DNA from: Endozoicomonas sp. SCSIO W0465
GTDB lineage: Bacteria > Pseudomonadota > Gammaproteobacteria > Pseudomonadales > Endozoicomonadaceae
NCBI RefSeq assembly: GCF_023716865.1
Contig: NZ_CP092417.1
Coordinates: 536,001 to 600,000 of the forward strand
Length of the DNA: 64,000 bases
Direction of reading: 5' to 3'
The notes under the pieces were generated by a model. It was given only the letters and a program-made list of their open reading frames with translations. It ran no database searches and was not told where the DNA came from. The translations under genes and the position numbers were made by a program. How positions within the stretch are numbered: position 1 is the stretch's first letter; each line of letters opens with the position of its first letter. This document shows, one piece after another, positions 45,508 to 54,816 of this stretch.

Positions 45508-45947
45508 ATACAACTCATCTGCTCAAGGCCATAGAGCAGCAACCACCGTCAGCCAATTCTGCTGGCTTTGATCGTTTTATAACTGACATGAGCCAGTTTC
45601 TGCGGGGAAAAACCGGCCAGACACCGCAGACGACAGAAGAAACCGGGAACTCCCAACCACAGGAGAACCCTGAGCCAGCGGAAAAACGGCCCGATAATCG
45701 ATTTAACAGCGATATCATTGCCCGGCAAAACCGGCCCCGGAACCTTCAGTTATTAACCGATATCCTGCAACGGGAGCAAGCCCTGTTGCTTGCCAATATC
45801 CAGCAGCCGGACGTACATCCTGTCAGGGAACTGAAAAGTAATACTGCACCAACTCACCAATCCCGGGGCGCAGTCACTGTTCAGCCTGAGCCGGGCAAAT
45901 CCATCGACCATCCGGCTCCAATATTTGGCAAGACCAACACACCATAG
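45504..45947 (+). pseudogene. Sixth fragment, ended by an in-frame TAG
   Basis: HLLKAIEQQPPSANSAGFDRFITDM and LLTDILQREQALLLANIQQ align with LVKAIKQHPASQSSDSFDRFIGDM and VLTDILQREKGLFIDALQQ of the intact relative. The frame ends at TAG (45945-45947) but is then open without a break to 47531, so this is a nonsense mutation or a read-through point. Confidence 0.6.
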
Positions 45948-46031
45948 GCTATAGCCATTACTCCCAACCCGGATGACCCTACCGCGACCAATGCCATAAC
46001 ACCGGCAAACTATCCGGTCACCGACAACCTG

Positions 46032-47531
46032 ATGCTGGCCAACTTGCTGGCTGCCAAAATCAGCGATCGCCCCATACGCATGAGCCACGCCGTAGCTCCG
46101 GGAACCAGAGGCAAGGACTCCTCCCCGCTTGACCAGTCACCGGGCATGAAGCTGTTGACCGACAGCCAGGCCCTGGCCGGACAACTGCGGACAGAGCTCT
46201 CGGCCCTGGCCAACGATCTGGCCACCCCGGATAAACAGGTCAGTACACAGTGGAACCAGGACGATCTGATCAATTTGGCCATTGTCCAGAGCCTGCCAGA
46301 AGCATCCGTTAGCAAGGTGATGGAAACCTTTCTGTCAAACGTTCTCACCTCGACGACAGTGGGCATACAATACCAGCAGCCTGACCATATTTTCCGGGCT
46401 GATGGCTCCCTGCGCGGCACCAGCCGGGCCCCTGGCACGGCACTTTTCCATGATCCGTCAACGGGCCAGACCATTGACCACGGTGCAACCAGGCAATTGG
46501 CGAGAATCATGTTACAGGCCATGGCCAGAAGTCGGCTGTTTGAACAGAGCGTTAACGACCATATACCACAACACTTGTCCAGCAAGATTATTGAACAGGC
46601 AGCACAATTGCAGAACCGCCAGCCTCAGGGGGTCGCTGCTCAACTAAGCCAGTGGCTTGGGCTGACGCAAGGTTCATCGGCCAGCACACGGGAGTCACTG
46701 GCCCAACTTCTTGAACAACGACTGACGTCCAGTCAGAGTGCCGACTTCGCACCACCAACCGATCTGCCACTGGTCAACGGTCTGGTCTCCGGTCGTTACC
46801 ATGAAACCCGGTCCCGCTTTATGAATCTGGCACCGGCCAGGCAACTGGAGCTGCTGCAGTCGTTGGCCAGCAAACCCGACTATCTGGGCCTTGACCATTT
46901 TTCTGAGTCACTGGCCCGGCTGGAGGCCGATTTCGCACTAGCTGCATATACACCATCGTCTATCCCGGCAGACTCGGATCAGCCTTCGGACAGGCAGCCC
47001 CCCGACTGGCAAATCTTCCAGCTTAACCAGCAAGCCTGGCAACTGTTTACCCATCTGTATAATGCCCGGTTTGAGGCACCGGCAGAGGCAATCGACCGGA
47101 TAAAAACAGCGGCACTGATCCAGCGCCAGGGCATTGAGCCCCATCCGGATGACGCCCAACGACTCAATCAGCTGCTGTTAACACTGCTGCCGGTGCGCAC
47201 CAGTGCCAGTGACCGGGCCCACCTTATTGACACCGGGGGCAAAGTGCTGCCGGGGCCCGTCAGACTGCACCAGTTCAACCGTCAACGCATCGACGAAATT
47301 CTCAGCAGCTACGCTGCCATCAAGTCGCTGGTCAGCACAGAATTCCCGCAGGTATTCAACGACCAGGTTAAGGACGCCCAGCTGCAGGATGAGCTGATTG
47401 CCCAGATTGCAAGGGCCAGTTTGCAGGAACTCAGGGGCAAAACGACAGGCGATCAGTGGCAACAGGCAGTCAGGGGGCAACTGGTCAGGGAGTTTGCTGA
47501 CTTTCGTGGTGACCAGGCTGAAGCCAGCTGA
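46032..47531 (+). pseudogene. Seventh fragment: C-terminal domain related to the intact gene
   Basis: Up to 499 residues in the same frame as the previous fragment. The C-terminal 220 residues match the intact relative closely: LNQQAWQLFTHLYNARFEAP, IEPHPDDAQRLNQLLLTLLPVRTSAS, IDEILSSYAAIKSLVSTEFPQVF and IARASLQELRGKTTGDQWQQ. It could be made as a separate protein from 46032, but no ribosome-binding site is obvious and the matching region begins upstream of it. Confidence 0.6.
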
Positions 47532-47568
47532 AAAATCAGTCATTCAATCAATTTCAGGGTTAATCACT

Positions 47569-50088
47569 ATGCATCACCCAGCCCCATCAACGGCATCCGC
47601 CTATCAATCTGCTCTGACTTTCACCCGTGTTGACAGTGCCTCCGGCCAATCAGCAAAGGGCAAATTCAAGTCCCGGCAGATAGTGTCCAGCTCACAGGCG
47701 CAGCAATTGATCAGGAGTGAAGAGAAGTTGTCCCAATTGCGCCAGCAGCTCCACCTGCTGGAAAAAAAATTCGCTGCCTGTCTAGACCAGCAAGCACCTT
47801 CGTCAGTTGGCCAAAACCATCAGCGGTCGGAAACCTACGCGACCATAACCCCTGTTCATGCGTCGTCTACCTTGCAAGTACCACAGGCTTCAACCCTCAG
47901 CTCCAGTAACGCTGCCTCGCCGTCGGCTACCCCACGGCCAGGCAACTCAATGGCAGATACCACGACAACTGGCAACGTCACCAGCGCCACCATTGCCCCG
48001 TTATCACAGTTCGCCACTGGTAATGACCAACAACTGGCAAACATCACTCAGTCCCTCACTGACAGCGCCGGGACCATCACCCGATTGTTCAACGAAGGAA
48101 TTGCTGAAACCTGCAACCGGACACTGACACAAATCCGGCAATTAGCCACTGCTGATCAAGAGCAACGAAGCATTCAGAAACGGATCGCTCTGGGTGACGG
48201 GCTCAACAGCATCAAGCGACAGTTCAGCCACCACTTTCTTGATATCTATCAGTTAGCCCATAATGCCAGCCAGTCAGTACGCTCAATAGCCAGTGATGAT
48301 GACCAGATAACGTTGCCAGCCAGTGCCAGAATCACCAGCACACTGATCTCCAGCTTTGAGAATATGTACACGATCATGGAGAATCTTCGTCTGCAGCTGT
48401 TTGCTGACGCCAACTATATCGACAGCAACTGGCTTACCGGGGAAGGTAGCAGGCAACAGGAGGCAGCTGACCATGACGACCATGGCAAGGATACGTTTGC
48501 CGGAGACAGTCTGGTCAAGGCCATCAAACAACACCCGGCATCTCAATCATCAGACAGCTTCGACCGTTTTATCGGGGATATGGGCCTGTTACTGGAAAAT
48601 CAGGACAAAGTCCGGCAGTTGCACCAGGCAGAGACTGAATCGGCAACCCTCAGCCCTGTTGCCCGCCAGCAGGAACAACGGTTGGCTGCAGCCATGACAT
48701 TTACCCGGGGCGAGATCAGCCGGGCTCTTGTTGCCAACCCGGACAGAGTCCGCAGTGAACAGGTGTTAACCGATATTCTACAACGGGAAAAAGGGCTGTT
48801 TATTGATGCCCTCCAGCAAATTTACCTGAACCATAAGGGCCAGTTTACCGATGAAATCACCCGTGCAGAGGCTGGCCAGGATGTACTTTTTCTGCCTTCT
48901 ACTTTTCTGGATGTGATCAAAGATCCGGATGGCTATCGTGCCGCGCTGCCAAACCCGGTCAATCCGCAGCCAGCAAACAGCAGGAACCAGAGTCTCCTCA
49001 GAAAGCGCCGGGATCTCTCCGGGCAGTCGGCCGTCTCAGGGGCAAACCAGCACAAAGGAATGCTGGCAGGTGCTCTGCAATCACTGGGCCAGCTGGCTGG
49101 CTATCTGAATCCGCTGTCACTCCGGGGCAGCGCACCCCCAGGAATTTCCGGCAATCTCCAAGCGCGCAGCAACGCCATCCTGACACCGGCAGACTATCCG
49201 GTAGCCGGCACACTTCTGCTGGCCAATCTACTGGCCGCCAAAGTCAGTGGCCGCCCTTTAGCCCATCAGCGCCAAGCAGCTGCGGCAGATAACAGTCAGG
49301 GCACCACACTGATTGAACAACAACTGACTTCCACAAGCCCGCTTGACCACCAGCCAGCAGAGACCACTCTGATCAAAGAGCTGTCCAGCGGCAACTATGA
49401 TGAAGCTCAATCCGGGTTTATGCAGCTGCCACTGTCTGAACAGCTGGAACTGCTGGCGTCACTGGGCAAACAGCCGGATCATCAGGGCCTGGATTCTTTT
49501 TCCGGATCGCTGGCGCAATTACAGATCGATGTCCGTAATCTGGCTACAGCCCATACTGGCGAAAATGCATCCCGGACATCAGACTGGCAAAGCTGCAGGC
49601 TGAGCCAGAGAGCCTGGCAACTGTTTACCCACTTATACGACACCAGGGTAGAAGCGTTGGGTGAAGCGATCAACCAGCAGAAAATTACCGAACGGATTAC
49701 CCACGAAGGGATTGAGCCAAACCAGGACAATGCCCACTATCTTGGCCAGCTGGTGGTGCAGCTGCTGCCGAACCGGACCAGCGCCAGCGAACGGGCTAGC
49801 CAGATCGCCACCGGCACAGAGGCACTGCCGACGGTGGCCAGGCTGCACCGGTTTACCCACCAGGGCATTAACGACATACTCAGCAGCTATAGCGCTATCA
49901 AGTCGCTGGCCAGTGAACAATTCCCGCAGGTGTTTGGCAACACCGTCAGTGACCCGCAACTGAAAGGTGAATTAATCGCCCAGATAGCACGGACCAGCCT
50001 GCAGGAATTACGGGGTAAAACCACAGGTGATGGCTGGCAACAGGTGGTCAGGGATAATACGCTTGCAGAGTTCGAGGAATGGCTTTGA
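47569..50088 (+). CDS. Large helical protein of unknown function, intact member of the broken family
   Basis: 839 residues from an ATG with CAGGG eight bases upstream. Order of parts: coiled coil (about 45-75), Thr/Ser/Pro-rich linker (80-150), helical module (150-300), a second module with FDRFIGDM and VLTDILQRE (330-440), a variable linker, then a C-terminal module of about 260 residues ending LQELRGKTTGDGWQQ. No signal peptide, membrane segment or catalytic motif is seen. The linker composition and modular layout suit a secreted effector or structural protein. It starts 37 bp after the previous fragment's stop, in a different frame, and is the only member without breaks. I cannot name a family. 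Confidence 0.7.
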   Translation: MHHPAPSTASAYQSALTFTRVDSASGQSAKGKFKSRQIVSSSQAQQLIRSEEKLSQLRQQLHLLEKKFAACLDQQAPSSVGQNHQRSETYATITPVHASSTLQVPQASTLSSSNAASPSATPRPGNSMADTTTTGNVTSATIAPLSQFATGNDQQLANITQSLTDSAGTITRLFNEGIAETCNRTLTQIRQLATADQEQRSIQKRIALGDGLNSIKRQFSHHFLDIYQLAHNASQSVRSIASDDDQITLPASARITSTLISSFENMYTIMENLRLQLFADANYIDSNWLTGEGSRQQEAADHDDHGKDTFAGDSLVKAIKQHPASQSSDSFDRFIGDMGLLLENQDKVRQLHQAETESATLSPVARQQEQRLAAAMTFTRGEISRALVANPDRVRSEQVLTDILQREKGLFIDALQQIYLNHKGQFTDEITRAEAGQDVLFLPSTFLDVIKDPDGYRAALPNPVNPQPANSRNQSLLRKRRDLSGQSAVSGANQHKGMLAGALQSLGQLAGYLNPLSLRGSAPPGISGNLQARSNAILTPADYPVAGTLLLANLLAAKVSGRPLAHQRQAAAADNSQGTTLIEQQLTSTSPLDHQPAETTLIKELSSGNYDEAQSGFMQLPLSEQLELLASLGKQPDHQGLDSFSGSLAQLQIDVRNLATAHTGENASRTSDWQSCRLSQRAWQLFTHLYDTRVEALGEAINQQKITERITHEGIEPNQDNAHYLGQLVVQLLPNRTSASERASQIATGTEALPTVARLHRFTHQGINDILSSYSAIKSLASEQFPQVFGNTVSDPQLKGELIAQIARTSLQELRGKTTGDGWQQVVRDNTLAEFEEWL

Positions 50089-50176
50089 GTTAGTGCGGCC
50101 AAGCGTTGTTATACATACACAAGCACCTCGTTCCCACGGTCCCGAGGCTGTCGCAAAACTCTCCGAACACTTCGAA

Positions 50177-50211
50177 CCTCTCGTTCCCACGCTCTGCGTG
50201 GGAACGAGAGG
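50177..50211. repeat. REP-like perfect hairpin, 16-bp stem
   Basis: CCTCTCGTTCCCACGC (50177-50192) pairs perfectly with 50196-50211 around a three-base loop. A partial copy of the same sequence (CCTCGTTCCCACG) lies at 50127-50139, and a weaker version sits at 11053-11083. Located between the stops of convergent genes (50088 plus, 50274 minus). Confidence 0.85.
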
Positions 50212-50273
50212 TGTGACTGTATGGGTATTAGCGCTTTTCTGCATTTGTGTCTTGTCTGCTGATTATCCCCAGG

Positions 50274-50588
50274 CTACTGACGCCCTTCCCCTATCAGCCG
50301 TGTCATTTCACCATGACATGCTTCCGGGGCTAACGCTACTGAGGCAGGATCAATATCAGCACCGTGCTCAATAAGACGTTTAACGACTTCAATATGCCCC
50401 GCCTTGATCGCCAATTGTATCGGGGTAAAGCCCTCATTCGTTTGATGATTTATTTGAACATCCGCTTTGGCAAGCAATTTTTCCACTATTTCAACGTGAC
50501 CATAATAACAGGCACTGTGTAATGGCATTGCACCATCTTGTCTGGGCAGACTGGTACGAATACCCGGTTGATCTAACAGCTTATCCAC
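50274..50588 (-). CDS. Short ankyrin-repeat protein
   Basis: 104 residues with two clear ankyrin repeats: DGAMPLHSACYYGHVEIVEKLLAK and NEGFTPIQLAIKAGHIEVVKRLIEHGADID, plus part of a third. Ankyrin repeats bind other proteins, often host targets in symbionts and pathogens. The start used is a GTG with no good ribosome-binding site and the open frame extends further upstream, so this may be the 3' part of a once longer gene. No signal peptide. Confidence 0.65.
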   Translation of the reverse strand: MDKLLDQPGIRTSLPRQDGAMPLHSACYYGHVEIVEKLLAKADVQINHQTNEGFTPIQLAIKAGHIEVVKRLIEHGADIDPASVALAPEACHGEMTRLIGEGRQ

Positions 50589-50771
50589 GACATTTTTATA
50601 ATTCCTGAGTCAGCATAAGACCCATTTATCGACTCAGCGTATTGCCCCTTAAGTTTCAGATTGTTCGCAGCCTCAGAGCCTTTAACACAGGCCAGACAGA
50701 GGCGGCGTTATATGGAGCACAGGGCTTTACGGCAATGTCCATCGGAAGCTGGCAGGTTCAAATTCCTGTTA

Positions 50772-51914
50772 CTACAAAAGCACAACCCCGATACCAATAA
50801 ACATCACCACCAGCCAGAGAACAGAAAGCTTCATGGCACGAAGCAGGAAACAACCAATCAGAACCAGTGCCATTTCTGTTGCCGAATGCACAGCAGACGA
50901 AAATACCGGTGAATAAAGTGCTGAGAGCAGCAGGCCCACAACAGAAGCATTAATGCCGGCAACCGCCCCGGCAATCCGGGCCCGTCCCGCCAATGCCTGC
51001 CAGGCAGGAAGTACACCGATCACCAGCAGGAAACCCGGCAGGAAAATGGCCAGCGTTGCCGCTATGGCCCCCAGAATTGGAGTCGACTCAGAAGCAAAGT
51101 ACCCAAGGTACGTGGCCAGGGTAAACATCGGTCCCGGTACCGCCTGGGCTGCGGCATAGCCAGTCAGGAAGGTATCCGTACTGATCATGCCTTCTGTCGT
51201 GTTCTGCAGAAGCGGCAGAACCACATGACCACCGCCAAACACCATACTGCCAGCCTGATAGAAATCACTGATCACCCTTGCCAGTGGTGAATAGCCAGCA
51301 AGCAGGGGCAGACCAAACAACAAAATGGCAAACAGAATAAGTGGCCAGAAAACAAAGCGACACCTGGCCTGGCTGTCGCTATTACCCCGCAACCAGCGAT
51401 ATCCGATCAGTGCTGCCGCTAACAGAATAGCCATCTGTACCAATACACCGGGAAACACCAGTAACAGTGCTGCACTGAAGACACACAAACTGATGGTCAA
51501 CCGACTTTGACAGAAAGACCGAAACATCTGCAGAGTAGCGTCTGCCACCACGACCACAGCCAGCAGCTTCAAGCCGGCAATAATCCCCTGATACCAGTCA
51601 GCGGACAGGAACAGCTGACTGCTCATGGCTACCATCAGCAGAATGGCAAACGAGGGTAAGGTAAAACCAACAAACGCAGCAACTCCACCTGGCAATCCTG
51701 CCCTCTGGTAACCCAGAGCAAAACCGATCTGGCTGGAACCGGGACCTGGCAAGAACTGACTGAGGGCAATCAACTGAGAATACTCAACATCCGTTAACCA
51801 CTTGCGTTTCTCAACAAACGTATTGCGAAAATATCCGATATGAGCGGCCGGGCCTCCAAAGCTGGTCCAGCCCAACAGGAAAAACTGCCAGAAAATGGTG
51901 AATAACTGATCCAC
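50772..51914 (-). CDS. chrA: Chromate transporter family protein (CHR, ChrA-like)
   Basis: 380 residues, about ten to twelve membrane segments in two homologous halves, the long-chain layout of the CHR family. Family motifs in the first half: FGGPAAHIGYFRNTFVEKRKWL and QFLPGPGSSQIGFALG; in the second half: GGGHVVLPLL and AVPGPMFTLATYLGY. ChrA exports chromate by proton antiport; many members have no proven role in resistance. It stands alone, with no chrB nearby. Confidence 0.88.
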   Translation of the reverse strand: MDQLFTIFWQFFLLGWTSFGGPAAHIGYFRNTFVEKRKWLTDVEYSQLIALSQFLPGPGSSQIGFALGYQRAGLPGGVAAFVGFTLPSFAILLMVAMSSQLFLSADWYQGIIAGLKLLAVVVVADATLQMFRSFCQSRLTISLCVFSAALLLVFPGVLVQMAILLAAALIGYRWLRGNSDSQARCRFVFWPLILFAILLFGLPLLAGYSPLARVISDFYQAGSMVFGGGHVVLPLLQNTTEGMISTDTFLTGYAAAQAVPGPMFTLATYLGYFASESTPILGAIAATLAIFLPGFLLVIGVLPAWQALAGRARIAGAVAGINASVVGLLLSALYSPVFSSAVHSATEMALVLIGCFLLRAMKLSVLWLVVMFIGIGVVLL

Positions 51915-52084
51915 AGGCTACATACCCAATGCTGAAAACAGTCATCGATGATAAACAGCTGTTGTCTATTATGCCTATTGATTCTTTTGATTGATCAGAA
52001 TCAACAGGACCAATATTCCAGCCAACTCCCAATTCCTTTAGACTTTGGCAATGAAGCGCTGCAACAGAAACGGACGCAACCAAT

Positions 52085-53464
52085 ATGACCAACCATCTGG
52101 CAGTCATCGCCACCAACCGCTTTGGTATGGGGGCCAGGGATCATGAAATAAAAGAGGCACTGTCAGATCCTCAAGGGTGGCTGAGTACACACCTGATCCC
52201 TCCTGTCCTTAATAACAGCCTGCCCGATAGCTCAGCTGTGATAAAACAGCATGCTGCGTTTCGCGCCAGAAAGCGTGCAGAACAATCCGGCCAAAAGGCC
52301 GGTAACCAGAATGCCATGACGGCACCATTGAGAAGTGCTTACTTCCAGTTCTGCAGCGATACCCTGATCCGGAGCATTACCAGCGAACATTCATTCAGCT
52401 GGCGGCTACTGGATTTCTTCTCCAATCACTTCAGTGTTTCAGACCAGGGCGGACTGATGACTGCACTGGCTCCCACTCTTGAACGGGAGGCCATAGCCCC
52501 AAATCTTTTTGGTTCTTTTGCTGATCTGCTGGTTGCGGTGGAACAGCACCCGGCCATGCTGATCTACCTGGATAATGAAAAATCCATTGGTCCGGATTCC
52601 AGACAGGCCAACTACCTTAAGAAGAAATCAAAAAATACCAGAGGCATGAATGAAAACCTGGCGCGGGAGATTCTGGAACTCCATACCATGGGAGTGAATG
52701 GCGGCTACCAGCTGGAAGATCTTCAGGAACTGGCGAAAGCCATTACTGGCTGGAGTGTAGCCCTGCCAAAAAAAGCAGAAGGCCATGGTTTTTTATTCCG
52801 TGAACAGACTCACCAGCCAGGACAGCGTACTGTTTTGGGAAAAACGTACCCGGATACCGGAGCCAGTCAGGGGGAAGCTATTCTTCGCGATCTTGCCATA
52901 CACCCGGCAACGGCCCGGTATGTTTCCTGGAAGCTGGCGAGGCACCTCATCAATGACCAGCCACCGGCTGCCCTTGTGGACAACATGCAGGAGCAGTGGA
53001 TAAAAACCGGGGGCAATCTGAAAGAAGTGATTACGGTACTGATTCAAGACCCCCGAAGCTGGCAGATTGAGCAACAGAAACTGAAAACACCCCGTGAATT
53101 TCTGGTTTCCGTCTGCCGGGCAACCGATGGGCTCGCTCCCCGCAAGAACAACCGGGAACAACACAGCAGAATGCTGGTCAATGCGTTGACTGCCATGGGC
53201 CATAAGCCCTTTGGGGCAGGTTCCCCCGCTGGCTTTGCTGATGTCAGCAGTGCCTGGGATGGTTCTGATGCGTTACTGACCCGGATTGACTGGACGAACC
53301 GCTGGGTAGAAAGCCTGAAAAAAAGCATCGACCCACTGGCACTCACCGATACCATCCTGGGTGCGCAGATGACTGGTCATTCCCGAACCATTATTAGCCG
53401 TGCAGAAAGCCGCCAGCAGGGGTTATCGTTATTACTGCTCAGTCCCGAATTCATGAGACGATAA
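52085..53464 (+). CDS. DUF1800 family protein
   Basis: 459 residues matching DUF1800: NRFGMGARDHEIKEAL near the start, then LLDFFSNHFSVS, the central ENLAREILELHTMGVNGGY and DLQELAKAITGWSV, and PREFLVSVCRA. The family function is unknown, but the gene is almost always paired with a DUF1501 gene, as here (next gene 50 bp downstream). No clear signal peptide at the annotated start. Likely co-transcribed with the next gene. Confidence 0.88.
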   Translation: MTNHLAVIATNRFGMGARDHEIKEALSDPQGWLSTHLIPPVLNNSLPDSSAVIKQHAAFRARKRAEQSGQKAGNQNAMTAPLRSAYFQFCSDTLIRSITSEHSFSWRLLDFFSNHFSVSDQGGLMTALAPTLEREAIAPNLFGSFADLLVAVEQHPAMLIYLDNEKSIGPDSRQANYLKKKSKNTRGMNENLAREILELHTMGVNGGYQLEDLQELAKAITGWSVALPKKAEGHGFLFREQTHQPGQRTVLGKTYPDTGASQGEAILRDLAIHPATARYVSWKLARHLINDQPPAALVDNMQEQWIKTGGNLKEVITVLIQDPRSWQIEQQKLKTPREFLVSVCRATDGLAPRKNNREQHSRMLVNALTAMGHKPFGAGSPAGFADVSSAWDGSDALLTRIDWTNRWVESLKKSIDPLALTDTILGAQMTGHSRTIISRAESRQQGLSLLLLSPEFMRR

Positions 53465-53514
53465 CCATGTGGGGAGATGGCTGGTGAGGAGAGGCATATT
53501 AAGGAGAGAGATTG

Positions 53515-54669
53515 GTGACGAAAATTAACCGACGCGACCTGATCAAATGGCTTGGGGCCGGCGTGGTCTGCTCACAAATTCCCGTTACTGGCAATCTGGC
53601 GTTCGGCCAGAATTCTAACCGTCGTCAGAACGTTTCACCCAAACTGGTATGGATCGTTCTGCGTGGTGCGATGGACTCACTGCACGCTGTTCTGCCAGCC
53701 TTTGATGACCACCTGTTGGTGCATCGTCGTGTTATTGCCGAGCCGGCCCTTGATGCCATGCTGCCACTGGAGCGAGGGTTTGGTCTGAACAATAACCTGG
53801 CAACGTTGCATGGCTGGTATCGACAGCAGCAAATGGTGCCTGTGGTTGCGGTTGCCTCTCCTTATCGCCAACGCTCGCACTTTGAAGGTCAGGATGTACT
53901 GGAGTCAGGCCTTGTGCCAATGAGTCAGGATAATGGCTGGCTGTCCCGGGCACGGGAGGCCACCGGAAAAACCGGACTGTCAGTATCTCACTCGTTGCCC
54001 GTCAGCCTGCGTGGAGGACAGCAGGCAGGTACCTGGTACCCAAACACGATTCCCTCGGCTAAAGAAGACCTGTATCGAAGACTTTTCCAGATCTACCAGC
54101 AGGATGACCTGCTGCACAACCGCCTGGAAGAAGCCCTTGATATCCGCGGTATTGTGGGCAGCTCAATGGATGGTAATAGTCGTAAATTCAAAGCACTGGC
54201 AGAAGCGGCAGGTACGTTGCTCAGCCATCAGGAAGGCCCCGATGCCATCATGCTGGAAATGGGCGGCTGGGACACCCATGACAACCAGCTGGCGCGGCTT
54301 TCACGCCAGTTTCAGGAACTGGATTCGGGCCTGCAAAGCATGAGAGCCAGTATGGGAGAACAGACATGGAGCAATACCATTATCATGATTGCTACCGAGT
54401 TTGGCCGAACCGTGGCGCTCAATGGTACCGGTGGTACCGATCATGGAACCGCCTCCTGCCTCTTTATCGCCGGTGGCGCGGTTAACGGTGGCAAGGTGCT
54501 GGGTGACTGGCCGGGGCTTGCCAGAAAAGACCTGTATGAAGCACGGGATTTACGTCCAACGTCTGATATTCGTCAGTGGATCTCAGCAGTACTGGTGGAA
54601 CACTGGCAACTTTCTGCTCCCCAGCTGATGCGTATTTTCCCTGACGTCACACCTGCCCGGATGGTTTAA
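53515..54669 (+). CDS. DUF1501 family protein with twin-arginine-like signal
   Basis: 384 residues, related to sulfatase/alkaline-phosphatase-like folds. The N-terminus NRRDLIKWLGAGVV resembles a twin-arginine export signal, so it is probably periplasmic. Family motifs: LVWIVLRGAMDSLHAVLP, MLEMGGWDTHDNQ, and IIMIATEFGRTVALNGTGGTDHGTASCLFIAGGAVNGG. The GTG at 53515 is chosen because AAGGAGAG (53501-53508) is then at normal spacing; a TTG at 53512 is possible. Partner of the DUF1800 gene upstream. Confidence 0.88.
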   Translation: MTKINRRDLIKWLGAGVVCSQIPVTGNLAFGQNSNRRQNVSPKLVWIVLRGAMDSLHAVLPAFDDHLLVHRRVIAEPALDAMLPLERGFGLNNNLATLHGWYRQQQMVPVVAVASPYRQRSHFEGQDVLESGLVPMSQDNGWLSRAREATGKTGLSVSHSLPVSLRGGQQAGTWYPNTIPSAKEDLYRRLFQIYQQDDLLHNRLEEALDIRGIVGSSMDGNSRKFKALAEAAGTLLSHQEGPDAIMLEMGGWDTHDNQLARLSRQFQELDSGLQSMRASMGEQTWSNTIIMIATEFGRTVALNGTGGTDHGTASCLFIAGGAVNGGKVLGDWPGLARKDLYEARDLRPTSDIRQWISAVLVEHWQLSAPQLMRIFPDVTPARMV

Positions 54670-54816
54670 AAGATAGTCTCTGCATTTCATCACATCGCTC
54701 AGCATGCCCATTTCAATTGACCTTGTTGTGATCATGTATATTTGGTGCAGTCTATTGAATCTTCGGGGGAATATTGTGTCTTACCCAGTATTCTTATCAG
54801 CTTCAAGTGATCAATT

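Noticed and set aside
47398..47568. Upstream extension of the 47569 gene
   Set aside because: The open frame extends back to 47398 but overlaps the previous fragment's coding sequence; the ATG at 47569 has a ribosome-binding site and begins the family-like N-terminus.
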